38,951 bases of DNA from Hyphomicrobiales bacterium. GTDB lineage: Bacteria; Pseudomonadota; Alphaproteobacteria; Rhizobiales; Rhizobiaceae. Location: positions 1-38,951 of the forward strand of contig UCKU01000038.1 of NCBI GenBank assembly GCA_900473185.1, in the 5' to 3' direction. The notes under the pieces are model-generated. The model saw only the letters and a list, made by a program, of their open reading frames with translations. It was not told where the DNA came from and did not search any database. Both the position numbers and the translations under genes were made by a program. This document shows positions 1 through 8,605 of this stretch, one piece after another. Positions within the stretch are counted from its first letter, which is position 1, and each line of letters starts with the position of its first letter.

Positions 1-2334
1 GTGCTCGATCTCCTGACCGATGGCGGCCGGCCGACATTGCTCGTCATCGAGGATATTCACTGGGCCGATGACGCCACGCTGAACCTCATCCGCTATATCG
101 GCCGGCGCATCCGCCACACCTGTCTGCTGCTGGTCGCAACCGCGCGGAATGACGATACGCCGGGCCAGACGCGGCTCAGGCGGCTGCTCGCCGATATTCC
201 GCCCGCCCATTGGCTGCGCATCACTGTCCCACCGCTGTCGAAAGCCGCCGTGCTGGAGCTTGCCGACAGCAAGGGCCTCGATGGCGAAGCGATCTTCAGC
301 GCCACCGGCGGCAATGCCTATTTCGTCAGCGAGCTCGTGGATTGCGCCGGCAGCGACAGCCTGCCGCCATTCAACCGCGACCAGCTGCCGGCAACCATCC
401 GCGATGCCGTGCTGGCGCGGGCCGATATCCTTGACGAGGCCGACCGGGAGGCGCTCTGGGCCGCCTCCACCTCCCCCGATGCCTTTGCGCCCGAACTAAT
501 CGAGGCGATCTGCGGCAGCACCGCCCGCGCCTCGCTCGAGGCCTGCACCGCCTGCGGGCTTCTGGTGCCGGCCGGTGGTCCCGGGAGCAACCTCTTCATG
601 TTCCGCCATGAGATCGCCAGGCAGGCCGTCGAACAATCGCTGCCGCCGCTGCGCCGCCGGGCGCTGCATGAAAAGGCGCTCGCCTATTTCCACGACCGGC
701 CAGAGGCCTCGGTCGCGCGCATGGTCCACCATGCCAACGAGGCGCAGGACATGAGCGCGATCTCCGAGCTCGCCCCGAAGGCCGCAGCCGAAGCCGGCAG
801 GCTCGGCGCCCACCGGCAGGCAATGCGCCATTACGAGCTGGCGCTCGCCCATGCCGGCGACCTGAGCGATGCCGCCCGCGCCTGCCTCTACGAGGGCTAT
901 GCCTTCGAATGCCACCTGACAGGCCAGATGGAACGGGCCATTGCCGCCCAGACCAGCGCGCTTGCGCTCTACCGCGCGCTCGGCGACATCAGGCATGTCG
1001 GCGACAACCTGCGCTGGCTGTCGCGGCTGAGCTATCTTGCCGGAGACCGCAAGGGCGCCGATGCCTTCGGCCGCGAGGCGGTTGACGTGCTGGAGCAGGC
1101 CGCAAGCCCCGCCGAACTTGCCATGGGTTATTCCAACCTGTCGCAGCTCGGCATGCTGGCCGGCGACGCCGAAACCGCCACACTCTACGGCGAGCGCGCC
1201 ATCGCGCTGGTGACATCGGACGACATCGCCAGGCCCGAGGTCCTCTGCCATGCGCTGAACAATGTCGGCACCGCCATCTGCTGGCGCGAGCCGGACCGCG
1301 CCCGCCAAACGCTCGATCAGGCACTGGCGATAGCCCTCGACCATGGCTTCCAGGAACATGCGGCCCGCGCCTTCACCAACCGCGCCTGGGTGGAAATCCG
1401 GCTCCACGCATTTGATGCGGCCGAGGATGTGCTGACGCGGGGCATCGCCTATTGCATCGAGCATGACCTCGATACATGGCGCGACTACATGCGCGGCGAG
1501 CTTGCGGAACTGCTGACCGTCCTCGGCCGCTGGGATGAAGCAACGGCCGCGGCGCAAGCCGTGGTCGATAACCAGAACGCCCCGGCGCTATGCCGCTACC
1601 CCTCGCTCGTCGCGCTGGCGACGCTGAAAACGCGGCGCGGCGAGCCAGCGGACGAGCTCTTGCAGGAAATGGCGAAATTTCTCGAAAACACCTTTGAATT
1701 CCAACGCCTGTCCGCCCATGCCGCGCTGGTGGCCGAGCGCGCCTGGCTCGGCCACTGCGACCGGGAGGAAGCGCTCGCTGGCCTGCGGCAGGCCGCTTCC
1801 CTCTGCAGCGACGATGCCGCCGGCTCGATGATCGGCTTCTGGGCGCATATTCTGGGCGAAACCGGCCTTGCGCCCGAGGGCTCCAGCGGCGACGCTGCCG
1901 TGATCGCCATGCTCAACGGCCGATGGCAGGAAGCCGCCGATATCTGGACCGACCGCCGCGCGCCCTATCTCGCCGCCCTTGCCCTGCTCGACGGCGATAA
2001 TGACGCGCTCTACCGGGCCCTGACGACGCTGGAAGCCCTCGGCGCCACTGCCGTCGTCACCCACGTGAAGGAGCTGATCCGCAAGCGTGGCGGCCGGCTT
2101 GCGACGCGCGGCCCCCGCGCCAGCACCCAGGCCAACGCCGCCGGCCTCACGACACGGGAAATGGACGTGCTGCGCCTGATCGACGAGGGCCGCTCCAATG
2201 CCGAAATCGGCGCGCGCCTGTTCGTCTCGGCCAAAACCGTCGATCACCATATTTCCTCGATCCTTGCCAAGCTGAATGCGAAATCGAGGGGCCAGGCGGC
2301 GGCCGAGGGACGCAGGCTGCGGCTATTGCAGTAG
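1..2334 (+). CDS. LuxR-family regulator with N-terminal ATPase and TPR-like middle (5' end cut off)
   Basis: The visible 777 residues are the C-terminal part of a large signal-transduction ATPase (STAND/MalT-like) transcription regulator. Residues 13-24 carry a Walker B strand ending EDIHWADD, typical of the AAA_16 ATPase in these proteins. No Walker A P-loop precedes it, so the true start lies upstream of the window even though base 1 happens to read GTG. The middle (about 230-700) is helical and alanine-rich with TPR-like A/L/Y spacing. The last ~63 residues are a LuxR/GerE helix-turn-helix beginning GLTTREMDVLRLIDEG and containing SNAEIGARLFVSAKTVDHH. Family knowledge: such proteins bind ATP and an effector, oligomerise and activate promoters through the HTH. 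The effector and targets cannot be told from the sequence. The gene ends at TAG 2332-2334. Confidence is high for the family and low for the role. Confidence 0.9.
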   Translation: MLDLLTDGGRPTLLVIEDIHWADDATLNLIRYIGRRIRHTCLLLVATARNDDTPGQTRLRRLLADIPPAHWLRITVPPLSKAAVLELADSKGLDGEAIFSATGGNAYFVSELVDCAGSDSLPPFNRDQLPATIRDAVLARADILDEADREALWAASTSPDAFAPELIEAICGSTARASLEACTACGLLVPAGGPGSNLFMFRHEIARQAVEQSLPPLRRRALHEKALAYFHDRPEASVARMVHHANEAQDMSAISELAPKAAAEAGRLGAHRQAMRHYELALAHAGDLSDAARACLYEGYAFECHLTGQMERAIAAQTSALALYRALGDIRHVGDNLRWLSRLSYLAGDRKGADAFGREAVDVLEQAASPAELAMGYSNLSQLGMLAGDAETATLYGERAIALVTSDDIARPEVLCHALNNVGTAICWREPDRARQTLDQALAIALDHGFQEHAARAFTNRAWVEIRLHAFDAAEDVLTRGIAYCIEHDLDTWRDYMRGELAELLTVLGRWDEATAAAQAVVDNQNAPALCRYPSLVALATLKTRRGEPADELLQEMAKFLENTFEFQRLSAHAALVAERAWLGHCDREEALAGLRQAASLCSDDAAGSMIGFWAHILGETGLAPEGSSGDAAVIAMLNGRWQEAADIWTDRRAPYLAALALLDGDNDALYRALTTLEALGATAVVTHVKELIRKRGGRLATRGPRASTQANAAGLTTREMDVLRLIDEGRSNAEIGARLFVSAKTVDHHISSILAKLNAKSRGQAAAEGRRLRLLQ

Positions 2335-2660
2335 AATCGACGCCCCTGCCCGGACCGCGCCGTCCAACAGGATCACTCCGCGACGACTCAGCAACGGGCA
2401 TTGCCGATACAGCGCCTTGTGCAATGCCGACAAGAACTTCCAATCCGGACATATTGCAAATAAGCTCGAAAGGAGCATTTTTAGTTACGAATGCGGATGA
2501 ATTCACAGATCTATAGATTGACCGCAAATTTTCCGACCGCGAAGCGACAGTATAGCCAGATTAATTATTAAAGATTATCTTGACGCGCACCTTCCGCGAT
2601 AGTTTAATTACAAAATGCCACCCCACCGGGAGGCTGGACATCGAAACGGGGGCTTGTCGC
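2335..2660. other. Intergenic region, 326 bp
   Basis: The region separates the LuxR-type gene from the secreted DUF3616-type gene. Its second half (about 2440-2620) is clearly more AT-rich than the flanks, contains the palindrome ATCTATAGAT near 2509-2518, and holds a candidate promoter listed separately. Short reading frames here have no convincing ribosome binding site or coding character. Confidence 0.5.
2580..2609 (+). promoter_or_regulatory. Candidate sigma-70 promoter upstream of the DUF3616-type gene
   Basis: TTGACG at 2580-2585 is followed, after 17 bases, by TTTAAT at 2603-2608, about 50 bp before the chosen ATG at 2661. The -35 box is near consensus and the -10 is weaker. Found by eye only. 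Confidence 0.35.
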
Positions 2661-3605
2661 ATGAGCAATAAGAGCCGCGTGATCCTTTTAGCCGCATTTT
2701 CATCCTTCCTTGGCCCATTGGCGGCCAATGCGGCGGGCCACTCATATCAAGGCATTTGCGAAGCCTCGGCCGCAGCCATGGTCGATAAGTCGCATATGGC
2801 CGTCGCGAGCGATGATTTCTCCGCGATCATGATCTATGAGCGGGGGAAGCCGAAGCCGGTGACGAAATTCCCGGTCGACGATGTCACTGACATCGAAGGC
2901 GCTGCCCGTATCGGCGACACGATATTCTGGCTGACGTCCCATTCGCTGAACAGCAGCGGAGAGGACAAGCCAAAGCGCAAGGAACTGTTTGCAACAGCCG
3001 TATCTGCCGACGGAACATTGTCCGGTTCCGGCGAGGTCTATCGCAATCTTCGTGCGGACATGGCCGCAGCGCTCAAGCTCAGCGAGGATGATTTAAAGAC
3101 CCACGTCAACATCGAAGGTCTGGCGGCGACACCGGAAGGGCATCTCCTGATCGGCCTGCGCGGACCAGTGCCCGACAATCGCGCCATCGTGCTCGAACTC
3201 GCCAATCCGATGCCGCTGGTCAAGCTGGGCACCGGGGGCACGGGCTCTCCGATAATTACCCAGGTCGTCACGATGGACCTTTCCGATGGGCCGGGAACGA
3301 CCGGCCGCGGCGTGCGCGACATTGAGCGGGTCGGCAACCGGTATCTCGTCCTGGCGGGCTCCGAGCCCGATGGCGGCAATCCTCCGCCCAAGCTTTTCTG
3401 GTGGGATGGAAATGCCGATGGCCGCGTGACACCGGGTCCCGACGCGGATTTCTCGGGAATGACGCCGGAAGCGATCATGGTCTGGAACGATCACGAGGGC
3501 GAAATCCTCAGTGACAGCGGCGGCGCGATGATCAAGGGAGTGGCCTGCGCCGACAAGGATCCACCCAAGGACGCCTTCTTTCCGGCCATCGACGTGAAAT
3601 TCTGA
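2661..3605 (+). CDS. Secreted DUF3616-type protein
   Basis: The protein has 314 residues. I chose the ATG at 2661 because it opens directly onto a Sec signal peptide: MSNKSR, a hydrophobic stretch (VILLAAFSSFLGPLAA), then a likely cut after ANA. An in-frame TTG at 2580 would put 27 charged residues before the signal. The mature part has repeated strand-rich motifs such as SDDFSAIMIYERG, DIEGAARIGDTIFWLTSH and NIEGLAATPEGHLLIGLRGP, the pattern of DUF3616 and related beta-propeller-like periplasmic proteins. No catalytic motif is recognised, so function is unknown and the location is probably periplasmic. It stands alone, with the next gene 52 bp downstream on the same strand. Confidence 0.75.
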   Translation: MSNKSRVILLAAFSSFLGPLAANAAGHSYQGICEASAAAMVDKSHMAVASDDFSAIMIYERGKPKPVTKFPVDDVTDIEGAARIGDTIFWLTSHSLNSSGEDKPKRKELFATAVSADGTLSGSGEVYRNLRADMAAALKLSEDDLKTHVNIEGLAATPEGHLLIGLRGPVPDNRAIVLELANPMPLVKLGTGGTGSPIITQVVTMDLSDGPGTTGRGVRDIERVGNRYLVLAGSEPDGGNPPPKLFWWDGNADGRVTPGPDADFSGMTPEAIMVWNDHEGEILSDSGGAMIKGVACADKDPPKDAFFPAIDVKF

Positions 3606-3657
3606 GTTTCGCCAGTGTTTGATCCGGCAAGGCAAGTGCCATCGGGAGGGGAAAGGC

Positions 3658-4479
3658 ATGGCTTACATTTTGTCCGTCGGCGCGTTCGGCAACGACGTCC
3701 GCCGCCTTCAGGAATATCTCAATCAGGAGCTGTCGGCGTCCCTGGGCACCGACGGCTCCTACGGCGGAAAAACCAAGGAAGAGGTCATCCGCTTCAGGAG
3801 GAAGTTCGGGCTTCCGGAAAGTCCGACATTTGACGACCAGTGTTTCGCGATTTCCGAAGCGCATGCCGATATCAAACCCGACTTCGATCCGGACCCGGCA
3901 AAAAAGGGTATCGACTGGCCAAAGAAGAAGCCGGGCCTGTCATCGCCAAGCGCCGCGGACATGCAGTCGAAATGCGGTGTCATAAAGTTCAATCATAGCC
4001 CGGTTTCCGGCAATCCGGAGCACATCACGATCACCAACGGTTTCGAGGCGAGCAATATAACGACCGTGAACATTCCGGAGCTGAAAGATTGCGTCATTCC
4101 CCTGGATTCGGGCGTCACGAAAACCGACGGACGCATCCGTTTCCACAAGAACCACACGACGCGGCTCGCCAAGCTCTTCTCCGAATGGGCCGCGGCCGGG
4201 CTGGCAAATCGGATCCTGACCTTCGACGGCAGTTTCAACGCCCGCCTGAAGCGGGGCAAGACGAAAGCTGTTCCGGAGAATCTATCCAATCACGCCTGGG
4301 GAACCGCCTTCGACATCAACGCAACCTGGAACGCGCGGGGAACCATACCCGCATTGATGGGAGACCGCGGTTGCGTGCGTGAGATGGTCGCGATTGCCAA
4401 TGCCAATGGATTTTACTGGGGCGGTTATTTCACCACGAAAGACGGCATGCATTTCGAAGTCGCCGCCGAAAGCCTCTGA
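3658..4479 (+). CDS. Peptidoglycan-binding / M15-type D,D-peptidase-like protein
   Basis: The protein has 273 residues and starts at the ATG preceded by a strong purine-rich SD (GGGAGGGGAAAGG). Residues ~1-60 resemble a PG_binding_1 repeat (GNDVRRLQEYLNQ, then DGSYGGKTKEEVIRFRRKFGL). A lysine/proline-rich linker follows. The C-terminal half matches the M15 (VanY/M15_4) zinc peptidase core: H212-x6-D219 within SNHAWGTAFDIN, and H265 in MHFEV, giving the usual His/Asp/His zinc ligands. Expected activity is cleavage of D-Ala-containing peptidoglycan crosslinks, or of a related D-peptide. No signal peptide is visible, which is typical of phage or secretion-associated endolysins, so it may be a stray phage endolysin or an effector rather than a housekeeping carboxypeptidase. 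Confidence 0.8.
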   Translation: MAYILSVGAFGNDVRRLQEYLNQELSASLGTDGSYGGKTKEEVIRFRRKFGLPESPTFDDQCFAISEAHADIKPDFDPDPAKKGIDWPKKKPGLSSPSAADMQSKCGVIKFNHSPVSGNPEHITITNGFEASNITTVNIPELKDCVIPLDSGVTKTDGRIRFHKNHTTRLAKLFSEWAAAGLANRILTFDGSFNARLKRGKTKAVPENLSNHAWGTAFDINATWNARGTIPALMGDRGCVREMVAIANANGFYWGGYFTTKDGMHFEVAAESL

Positions 4480-4511
4480 GCTCTTCTTTCAGATGGACTG
4501 GGCCGGCCGCC

Positions 4512-5408
4512 TCAGCCGGCCTTGTTCTCGTTACTGCCTGTGTGGCCCGCCACCTCGAACAACTTTGGCACGGCCGGGTTCCTGCCGGCGCGGGGCGCGC
4601 AGAGCACGACGTCGAATTCCGGCGCGTTGCCGAGCGCCCGCGATACCACACCTTCAGCCAGGTCACTGCAAAGCGATTGCGGGATCAGCGCCACCCCCAG
4701 CCCCTCCTGCACCAGCCGGATGATGGTGTGCTGGAGGCGCGGCTCGAAGGCAAAGTGCGGGATGACGCCGCCGGCAGCACAATAGAGGCCGATTGCCGTG
4801 CGCAGCGTTGGCGCCACGGTCGCGGGCGCGGCGATCAGTTTTTCGCCCGCAAGCGATTGCGGCCCGATGGTTTCGGCCTCTGCCAGCCGATGGCCTGATG
4901 GCACGATCAGGCACAGCCGGTCGCGGGCAAGCAGTTGCGTGTGCAGATGCGGTGCAGCACCGCCGCCGAAAGTGACGGCAGCATCGAGTTTGCCTTCGGT
5001 AAGCATATCCTCGATATCAGTGGGTATGCGCTCCTCCAGGATCAGCCGCACATCCGGACGCGCCCGCGAATAAAGCCGCACGAGCGCCGGGATGACGCTA
5101 TGGGCGGCATGCATCATGAAACCGAGCTTCAGCTCACCCTTCATGCCGCTGGCGACCAGCTGCACATCGCGGCAGGCGGCATCGAAGCTTTCAAGCACGG
5201 CGCGGCAATCGGCCAGGAAATGCTGGCCGGCCGGCGTCAGCGCCACATTGCGCGAGTTGCGCTCGAAGAGCCGGACGCCGAGCGTCTTTTCGATGGCTGA
5301 TATCTGCCGGCTGAAGGGCGGCTGGCTCATGTTCATGCGCGCGGCTGCATGGCCGAAATGCAGCGTTTCGGCCAGCGCCACGAAATAGCGCATATGGCGT
5401 GTGTCCAT
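4512..5408 (-). CDS. LysR-family transcriptional regulator
   Basis: The protein has 298 residues. The start at ATG 5408 (MDTRHMRYFVALAE) is preceded by GAGGT at good spacing; a TTG 21 bp upstream is possible but less likely. The N-terminal winged HTH is canonical (LHFGHAAARMNMSQPPFSRQ, then LGVRLFERNSRNVALTPAG), and the rest is a LysR substrate-binding domain. The gene is divergent from an AEC-family permease (115 bp apart), so by the usual LysR arrangement it probably controls that permease and itself. A perfect inverted repeat carrying a T-N11-A motif lies just upstream of the start. The inducer is unknown. Confidence 0.93.
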   Translation of the reverse strand: MDTRHMRYFVALAETLHFGHAAARMNMSQPPFSRQISAIEKTLGVRLFERNSRNVALTPAGQHFLADCRAVLESFDAACRDVQLVASGMKGELKLGFMMHAAHSVIPALVRLYSRARPDVRLILEERIPTDIEDMLTEGKLDAAVTFGGGAAPHLHTQLLARDRLCLIVPSGHRLAEAETIGPQSLAGEKLIAAPATVAPTLRTAIGLYCAAGGVIPHFAFEPRLQHTIIRLVQEGLGVALIPQSLCSDLAEGVVSRALGNAPEFDVVLCAPRAGRNPAVPKLFEVAGHTGSNENKAG

Positions 5409-5410
5409 TC

Positions 5411-5427
5411 GATACCTCAGAAGTATC
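5411..5427. promoter_or_regulatory. Candidate LysR operator (GATAC-N7-GTATC)
   Basis: A perfect 5-bp inverted repeat with a 7-bp spacer contains T-N11-A (T5413 to A5425), the classic LysR-box signature. It lies between the divergent LysR and AEC genes and overlaps the LysR ribosome binding site, which fits autorepression. Function is inferred. Confidence 0.45.
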
Positions 5428-5523
5428 AATCAGCGTTGCAGATGACATTGGATTATCTCGATCTCGAGCGCTAGGCAATCATCGCTCCAGATACGGAGCT
5501 GCGCCGAATTGCCCGAGTTGCCC

Positions 5524-6468
5524 ATGCTGACGAACCTGTCGATTGTCCTGCCGATCTTCGCCCTGATCCTTGCCGGCTGGATCGCCCGCAAGACCGGGGC
5601 GCTCAGTGAAAATGCCACGCGCGAGGTCAACCGGCTGGTCGTATATCTCGCTTTGCCGGCACTGCTCTTCGACATCATGGCCAATGCCAAACCCGCCGAG
5701 ATCTGGCAGCCGGGCTTCATCCTGGCCTTTACCGCCGGCTGCGCCGTCATCTTCGGCGCCACGCTCTTCTGGCGCGTCGCCAGGGGCCGGCATCTGGCCG
5801 ATGCTGCGATCGACGGGCTGAATGCGAGCTACGCCAATACCGGCTTCATCGGCTTTCCGCTCGTCCTGTCCCTGATCGGCGACACCGGCATGGCGCCGAC
5901 GCTGATCTCGACCATCCTCACCGTCTGCGTGCTCTTTGCCATCGCCATCATCCTGATCGAAGGCGGGCTGCAATCGGAAACCCGGCGGCGCGATATCGCG
6001 CTCAAGACCGCCCGTTCGCTGGCGAAAAACCCGCTGCTCGTCGCACCCGTGCTAGGCGCGCTGATGATGCTCTCGGGTGCATCGCTCCCCGCCCCCGTGC
6101 ATGCCTTCCTGAAGCTTCTGGGCGGGGCAGCCTCACCCTGCGCGCTGATCGCGCTTGGCCTGTTTCTGGCCGGCACCAGGGCCGGCGAAGCGAGCGCCCG
6201 GGCGGCGACGACAAGCATTCTCGTCGGCCTGAAGCTGATCGCCCAGCCCGCCGTCACCTGGCTGATCGCCGCACCGCTCCTGAACCTGCCGCCAGCGGCC
6301 ACTCATACCGCCGTACTGCTCGCAGCACTGCCGACCGGCACCGGCCCCTTCATGCTGGCGGAATTCTACGGCCGCGAAGCGAGCCTGACAGGCCGCGTCG
6401 TGCTCGCCTCCACGGTGCTTTCGGTGCTGACGATTTCGGCCTATCTGGCGCTTGCGGGGAAGGTCTAG
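5524..6468 (+). CDS. AEC-family (auxin efflux carrier-like) permease
   Basis: The protein has 314 residues with about ten hydrophobic segments in two five-helix halves, as in the AEC/PIN-like family. The start is ATG 5524 (MLTNLSIVLPIFALILAGW); a TTG five codons upstream is in frame but gives no better SD. Diagnostic features include the N-terminal LPIFALILAGWIARKTG, LVVYLALPALLFDIMA in the first half, and SYANTGFIGFPLVL, the conserved N-x-G-F-x-G-x-P motif of the first broken helix. Bacterial members export or import small organic acids; the substrate here is unknown. Divergent transcription from the LysR gene implies control by that regulator. The gene ends 23 bp before the convergent small-membrane-protein gene. 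Confidence 0.9.
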   Translation: MLTNLSIVLPIFALILAGWIARKTGALSENATREVNRLVVYLALPALLFDIMANAKPAEIWQPGFILAFTAGCAVIFGATLFWRVARGRHLADAAIDGLNASYANTGFIGFPLVLSLIGDTGMAPTLISTILTVCVLFAIAIILIEGGLQSETRRRDIALKTARSLAKNPLLVAPVLGALMMLSGASLPAPVHAFLKLLGGAASPCALIALGLFLAGTRAGEASARAATTSILVGLKLIAQPAVTWLIAAPLLNLPPAATHTAVLLAALPTGTGPFMLAEFYGREASLTGRVVLASTVLSVLTISAYLALAGKV

Positions 6469-6491
6469 ACGCAGCTGTTGCCTGTCGCTGT

Positions 6492-6593
6492 TCAGCCGAA
6501 CAGGCCGATCAGCCGCGCCGAACTGATCGCAAGGCCGGCGATCGCCACCAGAATGAAGAGGCTCGCGATGACGAGAAAGATGGGGTTCTTCAC
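6492..6593 (-). CDS. 33-residue single-span membrane peptide
   Basis: This small gene begins with GTG at 6593, preceded by AAGGAGAAACA, a textbook SD at correct spacing. It encodes KNPIFLVIASLFILVAIAGL followed by AISSARLIGLFG, a short basic N-terminus and one hydrophobic helix spanning most of the peptide. A longer frame (to 6701) exists but lacks coding character upstream of this GTG. Function is unknown. Tiny hydrophobic proteins of this type are often regulatory membrane peptides or toxins, but nothing here decides. The good SD and compact transmembrane composition are the evidence that it is real. Confidence 0.5.
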   Translation of the reverse strand: MKNPIFLVIASLFILVAIAGLAISSARLIGLFG

Positions 6594-6769
6594 TGTTTCT
6601 CCTTCGAGGCCGGCGATGGCTGAAATGGTGAGGTAGCAGGTGCGGTTGAGAGCAGCAACCGTTAGCCCACCGTCAAAGGCCAGATATCGCAATTGCCCCA
6701 CTCACCGCAAAGATGCAGGATCAGCCGCCGCATTCATTCCATCTGACATTGAGGGAAGCAGGGCCGATC

Positions 6770-7567
6770 ATGTCATCCATCACCACAGGCAATGACGAGC
6801 AATATAGCGACAGCCACAAGCTTGCCGCGCGCGGGCGCCTGAACCGCGAATATACGATCGCCGAAACCGGCTGGTTTCCCTGGGTGGCAGGACAGCTTCC
6901 CCTCAAGTCAGGCGATCGGGTGCTGGATATCGGCTGCGGCCCCGCCTGGTTCTGGGCTTCCGTGGCACCCGAGCTGCCCGACGATCTGCATCTCACCCTC
7001 GCCGATCTCTCCCCCGGCATGCTGCAGGAAGGACTCGATCGCTGCCACGCACTCGCCTTCGCCAATGTCACCGGTCAGCAGGCCGACGCCACCGCCCTGC
7101 CCTTTGAAGACGGGACGTTCGACACCGTCGTCGCCATGCACATGCTCTACCACGTGGCCGATCAGGCGCAGGCGATTGCCGAAATGCACCGCGTGCTGAA
7201 ACCGGGCGGTCACCTTGCGGTGACGACCAATGGTGCCAACAACATGCGGGGCATGTACGAACTGACGACTGTGTTCGGCAGCCCGCCCTACGACCCCGCG
7301 GGTGCCGCCTTCGGCTATGAGACGGCGGGACGGCTGATGCAGGCGCAGTTCGGCAATGTGACGATGACGGAGCACCCGGCCCATATGCGGATAACGGAGC
7401 CGGAGGATGTGTTTCTGGCGCTGACATCCTATCCGCCGGGAGATAGGGCGAGCGAGGAAGAGCTTGCGGCTTTTCGGGCGGCGATCTCGGAGGCGTTTCG
7501 CACGGGCGGCGGTGTACTGGAGGTGGGTAAGGAGACGGGGTTGTTTGTGAGCCGCAAGGCGGGGTGA
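6770..7567 (+). CDS. Class I SAM-dependent methyltransferase
   Basis: The protein has 265 residues from ATG 6770 (an in-frame ATG at 6713 would add 19 residues; neither has a strong SD). Motif I (VLDIGCGPA) is at 51-59, the acidic motif II around LTLADLSPGM, the post-motif DATALPFEDGTFDTVVAMHM, and motif III in the region MHRVLKPGGHLAVTTNGANN. This is a Methyltransf_11/UbiE-like fold acting on a small molecule. The substrate is unknown. The gene stands alone, flanked by the small membrane peptide and a secreted hypothetical. Confidence 0.9.
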   Translation: MSSITTGNDEQYSDSHKLAARGRLNREYTIAETGWFPWVAGQLPLKSGDRVLDIGCGPAWFWASVAPELPDDLHLTLADLSPGMLQEGLDRCHALAFANVTGQQADATALPFEDGTFDTVVAMHMLYHVADQAQAIAEMHRVLKPGGHLAVTTNGANNMRGMYELTTVFGSPPYDPAGAAFGYETAGRLMQAQFGNVTMTEHPAHMRITEPEDVFLALTSYPPGDRASEEELAAFRAAISEAFRTGGGVLEVGKETGLFVSRKAG

Positions 7568-7720
7568 GTGGCTTGTCTCTCCTTCATTGCCAGGTCAGCC
7601 ACCCGACAAGTTTGGAGCACCATCGCAGCGGAAATCAGTTGCTGCGATTTTGCAGGAAAATCCATGTTGAAAATTCGCGCCTGCCATGCAACCTGCATGT
7701 GGGGTTAGGGGCGAATATAG

Positions 7721-8284
7721 ATGTTGTCATTGCTTTTCAATTTTCACGGCATATCAGTTGCGATGCTTTTCTCGACGACTGTTCTTCTTCCGACGTCAAG
7801 AATTGCCGTAGACAAATGGGCGGAAACACTCTTTCCCGACCCTGTCAATTGCGCCTTTACCGAGGGCGGGCTTTCCTACAATGCCGACGACAAGGAAATG
7901 CTCATCAACAACCTTGCCCTGCCCGACGCGACCAGGCAAAGCCTGAAGGCCATGGAAAGCAGGATATCGGCGACCTGCACCTCGAACGAAGGGCCACCGG
8001 TGGTGGTCAATACGGTCGGCGAATATTTCGGAAGCAGGTTCAACCAGTTCACCCTGCCGATCTACGCTCTCAATGCCGGCGGCGGCTGCATGTCGGATTT
8101 CCATTACAGTTTCACCTTTCCGGATAAGGCAAAGACGGTGCATGACAATATCCTGCAGCGCACGGGCAAGGATCTCGAAGTCATTTCCGGATTTGGCCCG
8201 AGTGTGCATTTGGAAGACGACGGCTGGATCACGGATTACGGCACCTACAGCAAATATACCTGCCGCATGAAGGACTATCTCTGA
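7721..8284 (+). CDS. Secreted hypothetical protein
   Basis: The protein has 187 residues; ATG 7721 opens a hydrophobic leader (MLSLLFNFHGISVAMLFSTT...), and an internal Met 15 is an alternative start. No good SD is seen for either. The remainder has four cysteines (NCAFTEGG, SATCTSN, GGCMSDFHY, KYTCRMKD) spaced as in periplasmic disulfide-bonded proteins. No family is recognised. The codon pattern and an antisense strand without a credible alternative support coding, but the function is unknown. Confidence 0.6.
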   Translation: MLSLLFNFHGISVAMLFSTTVLLPTSRIAVDKWAETLFPDPVNCAFTEGGLSYNADDKEMLINNLALPDATRQSLKAMESRISATCTSNEGPPVVVNTVGEYFGSRFNQFTLPIYALNAGGGCMSDFHYSFTFPDKAKTVHDNILQRTGKDLEVISGFGPSVHLEDDGWITDYGTYSKYTCRMKDYL

Positions 8285-8605
8285 TTGGGGTTAGGCTATC
8301 CCCCTCTCCGTCATTCCTGTGCTTGTCGCAGGAATCCAGCCCGCTCAAGTCCTTGGGCGGGAGAGACTTTCTTTATTGAAGGGATACCGTCAACCAGCAC
8401 AATGATAGCGACGTCCGGCCCAAGAGTCCTTTCGGCTTGCGGACGCAAGCCGGCTGGATTCCTGTGACAAGCACAGGAATGAGGGACGGAGAGGTATGCA
8501 CCTCTCTATATGCAACGAAGAGCACCCTGTCCCGCGCATTCCCACCCCACTTCATCCCAACAACCATCCGCACGCTAGCCCTACCCCAACTCAAGAGGTT
8601 GGTTC
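8285..8605. other. Intergenic region, 321 bp, mostly a palindromic element
   Basis: The region lies between the secreted hypothetical and the first phage tail gene. The part 8303-8493 is an inverted-repeat element (separate entry). The remaining ~110 bp (8494-8605) is pyrimidine-rich and ends in the SD AAGAGG of the next gene; no further gene is supported. Confidence 0.5.
8303..8493. repeat. Inverted-repeat element with nested palindromes
   Basis: The left arm (about 8309-8341) and right arm (about 8452-8490) are near-perfect inverted copies of ~35 bp, and the similarity continues into CTCTCCG / CGGAGAG at the outer edges. Each arm is itself a hairpin (ATTCCTG-N9-CAGGAAT in the left arm). 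A third palindrome GGCTTGCG-GA-CGCAAGCC sits at 8434-8451. The size (~190 bp), absence of a gene and clean ends resemble a MITE or the RIME-type intergenic mosaic elements described in Rhizobium; the exact family is inference. Confidence 0.65.

Noticed and set aside
496..1557. Minus-strand open frame opposite the LuxR-type regulator
   Set aside because: Mirror frame of a well-supported helical coding region in high-GC DNA.
2276..2500. Short plus-strand frame overlapping the end of the regulator
   Set aside because: It begins inside the HTH coding region and has no SD or protein-like composition.
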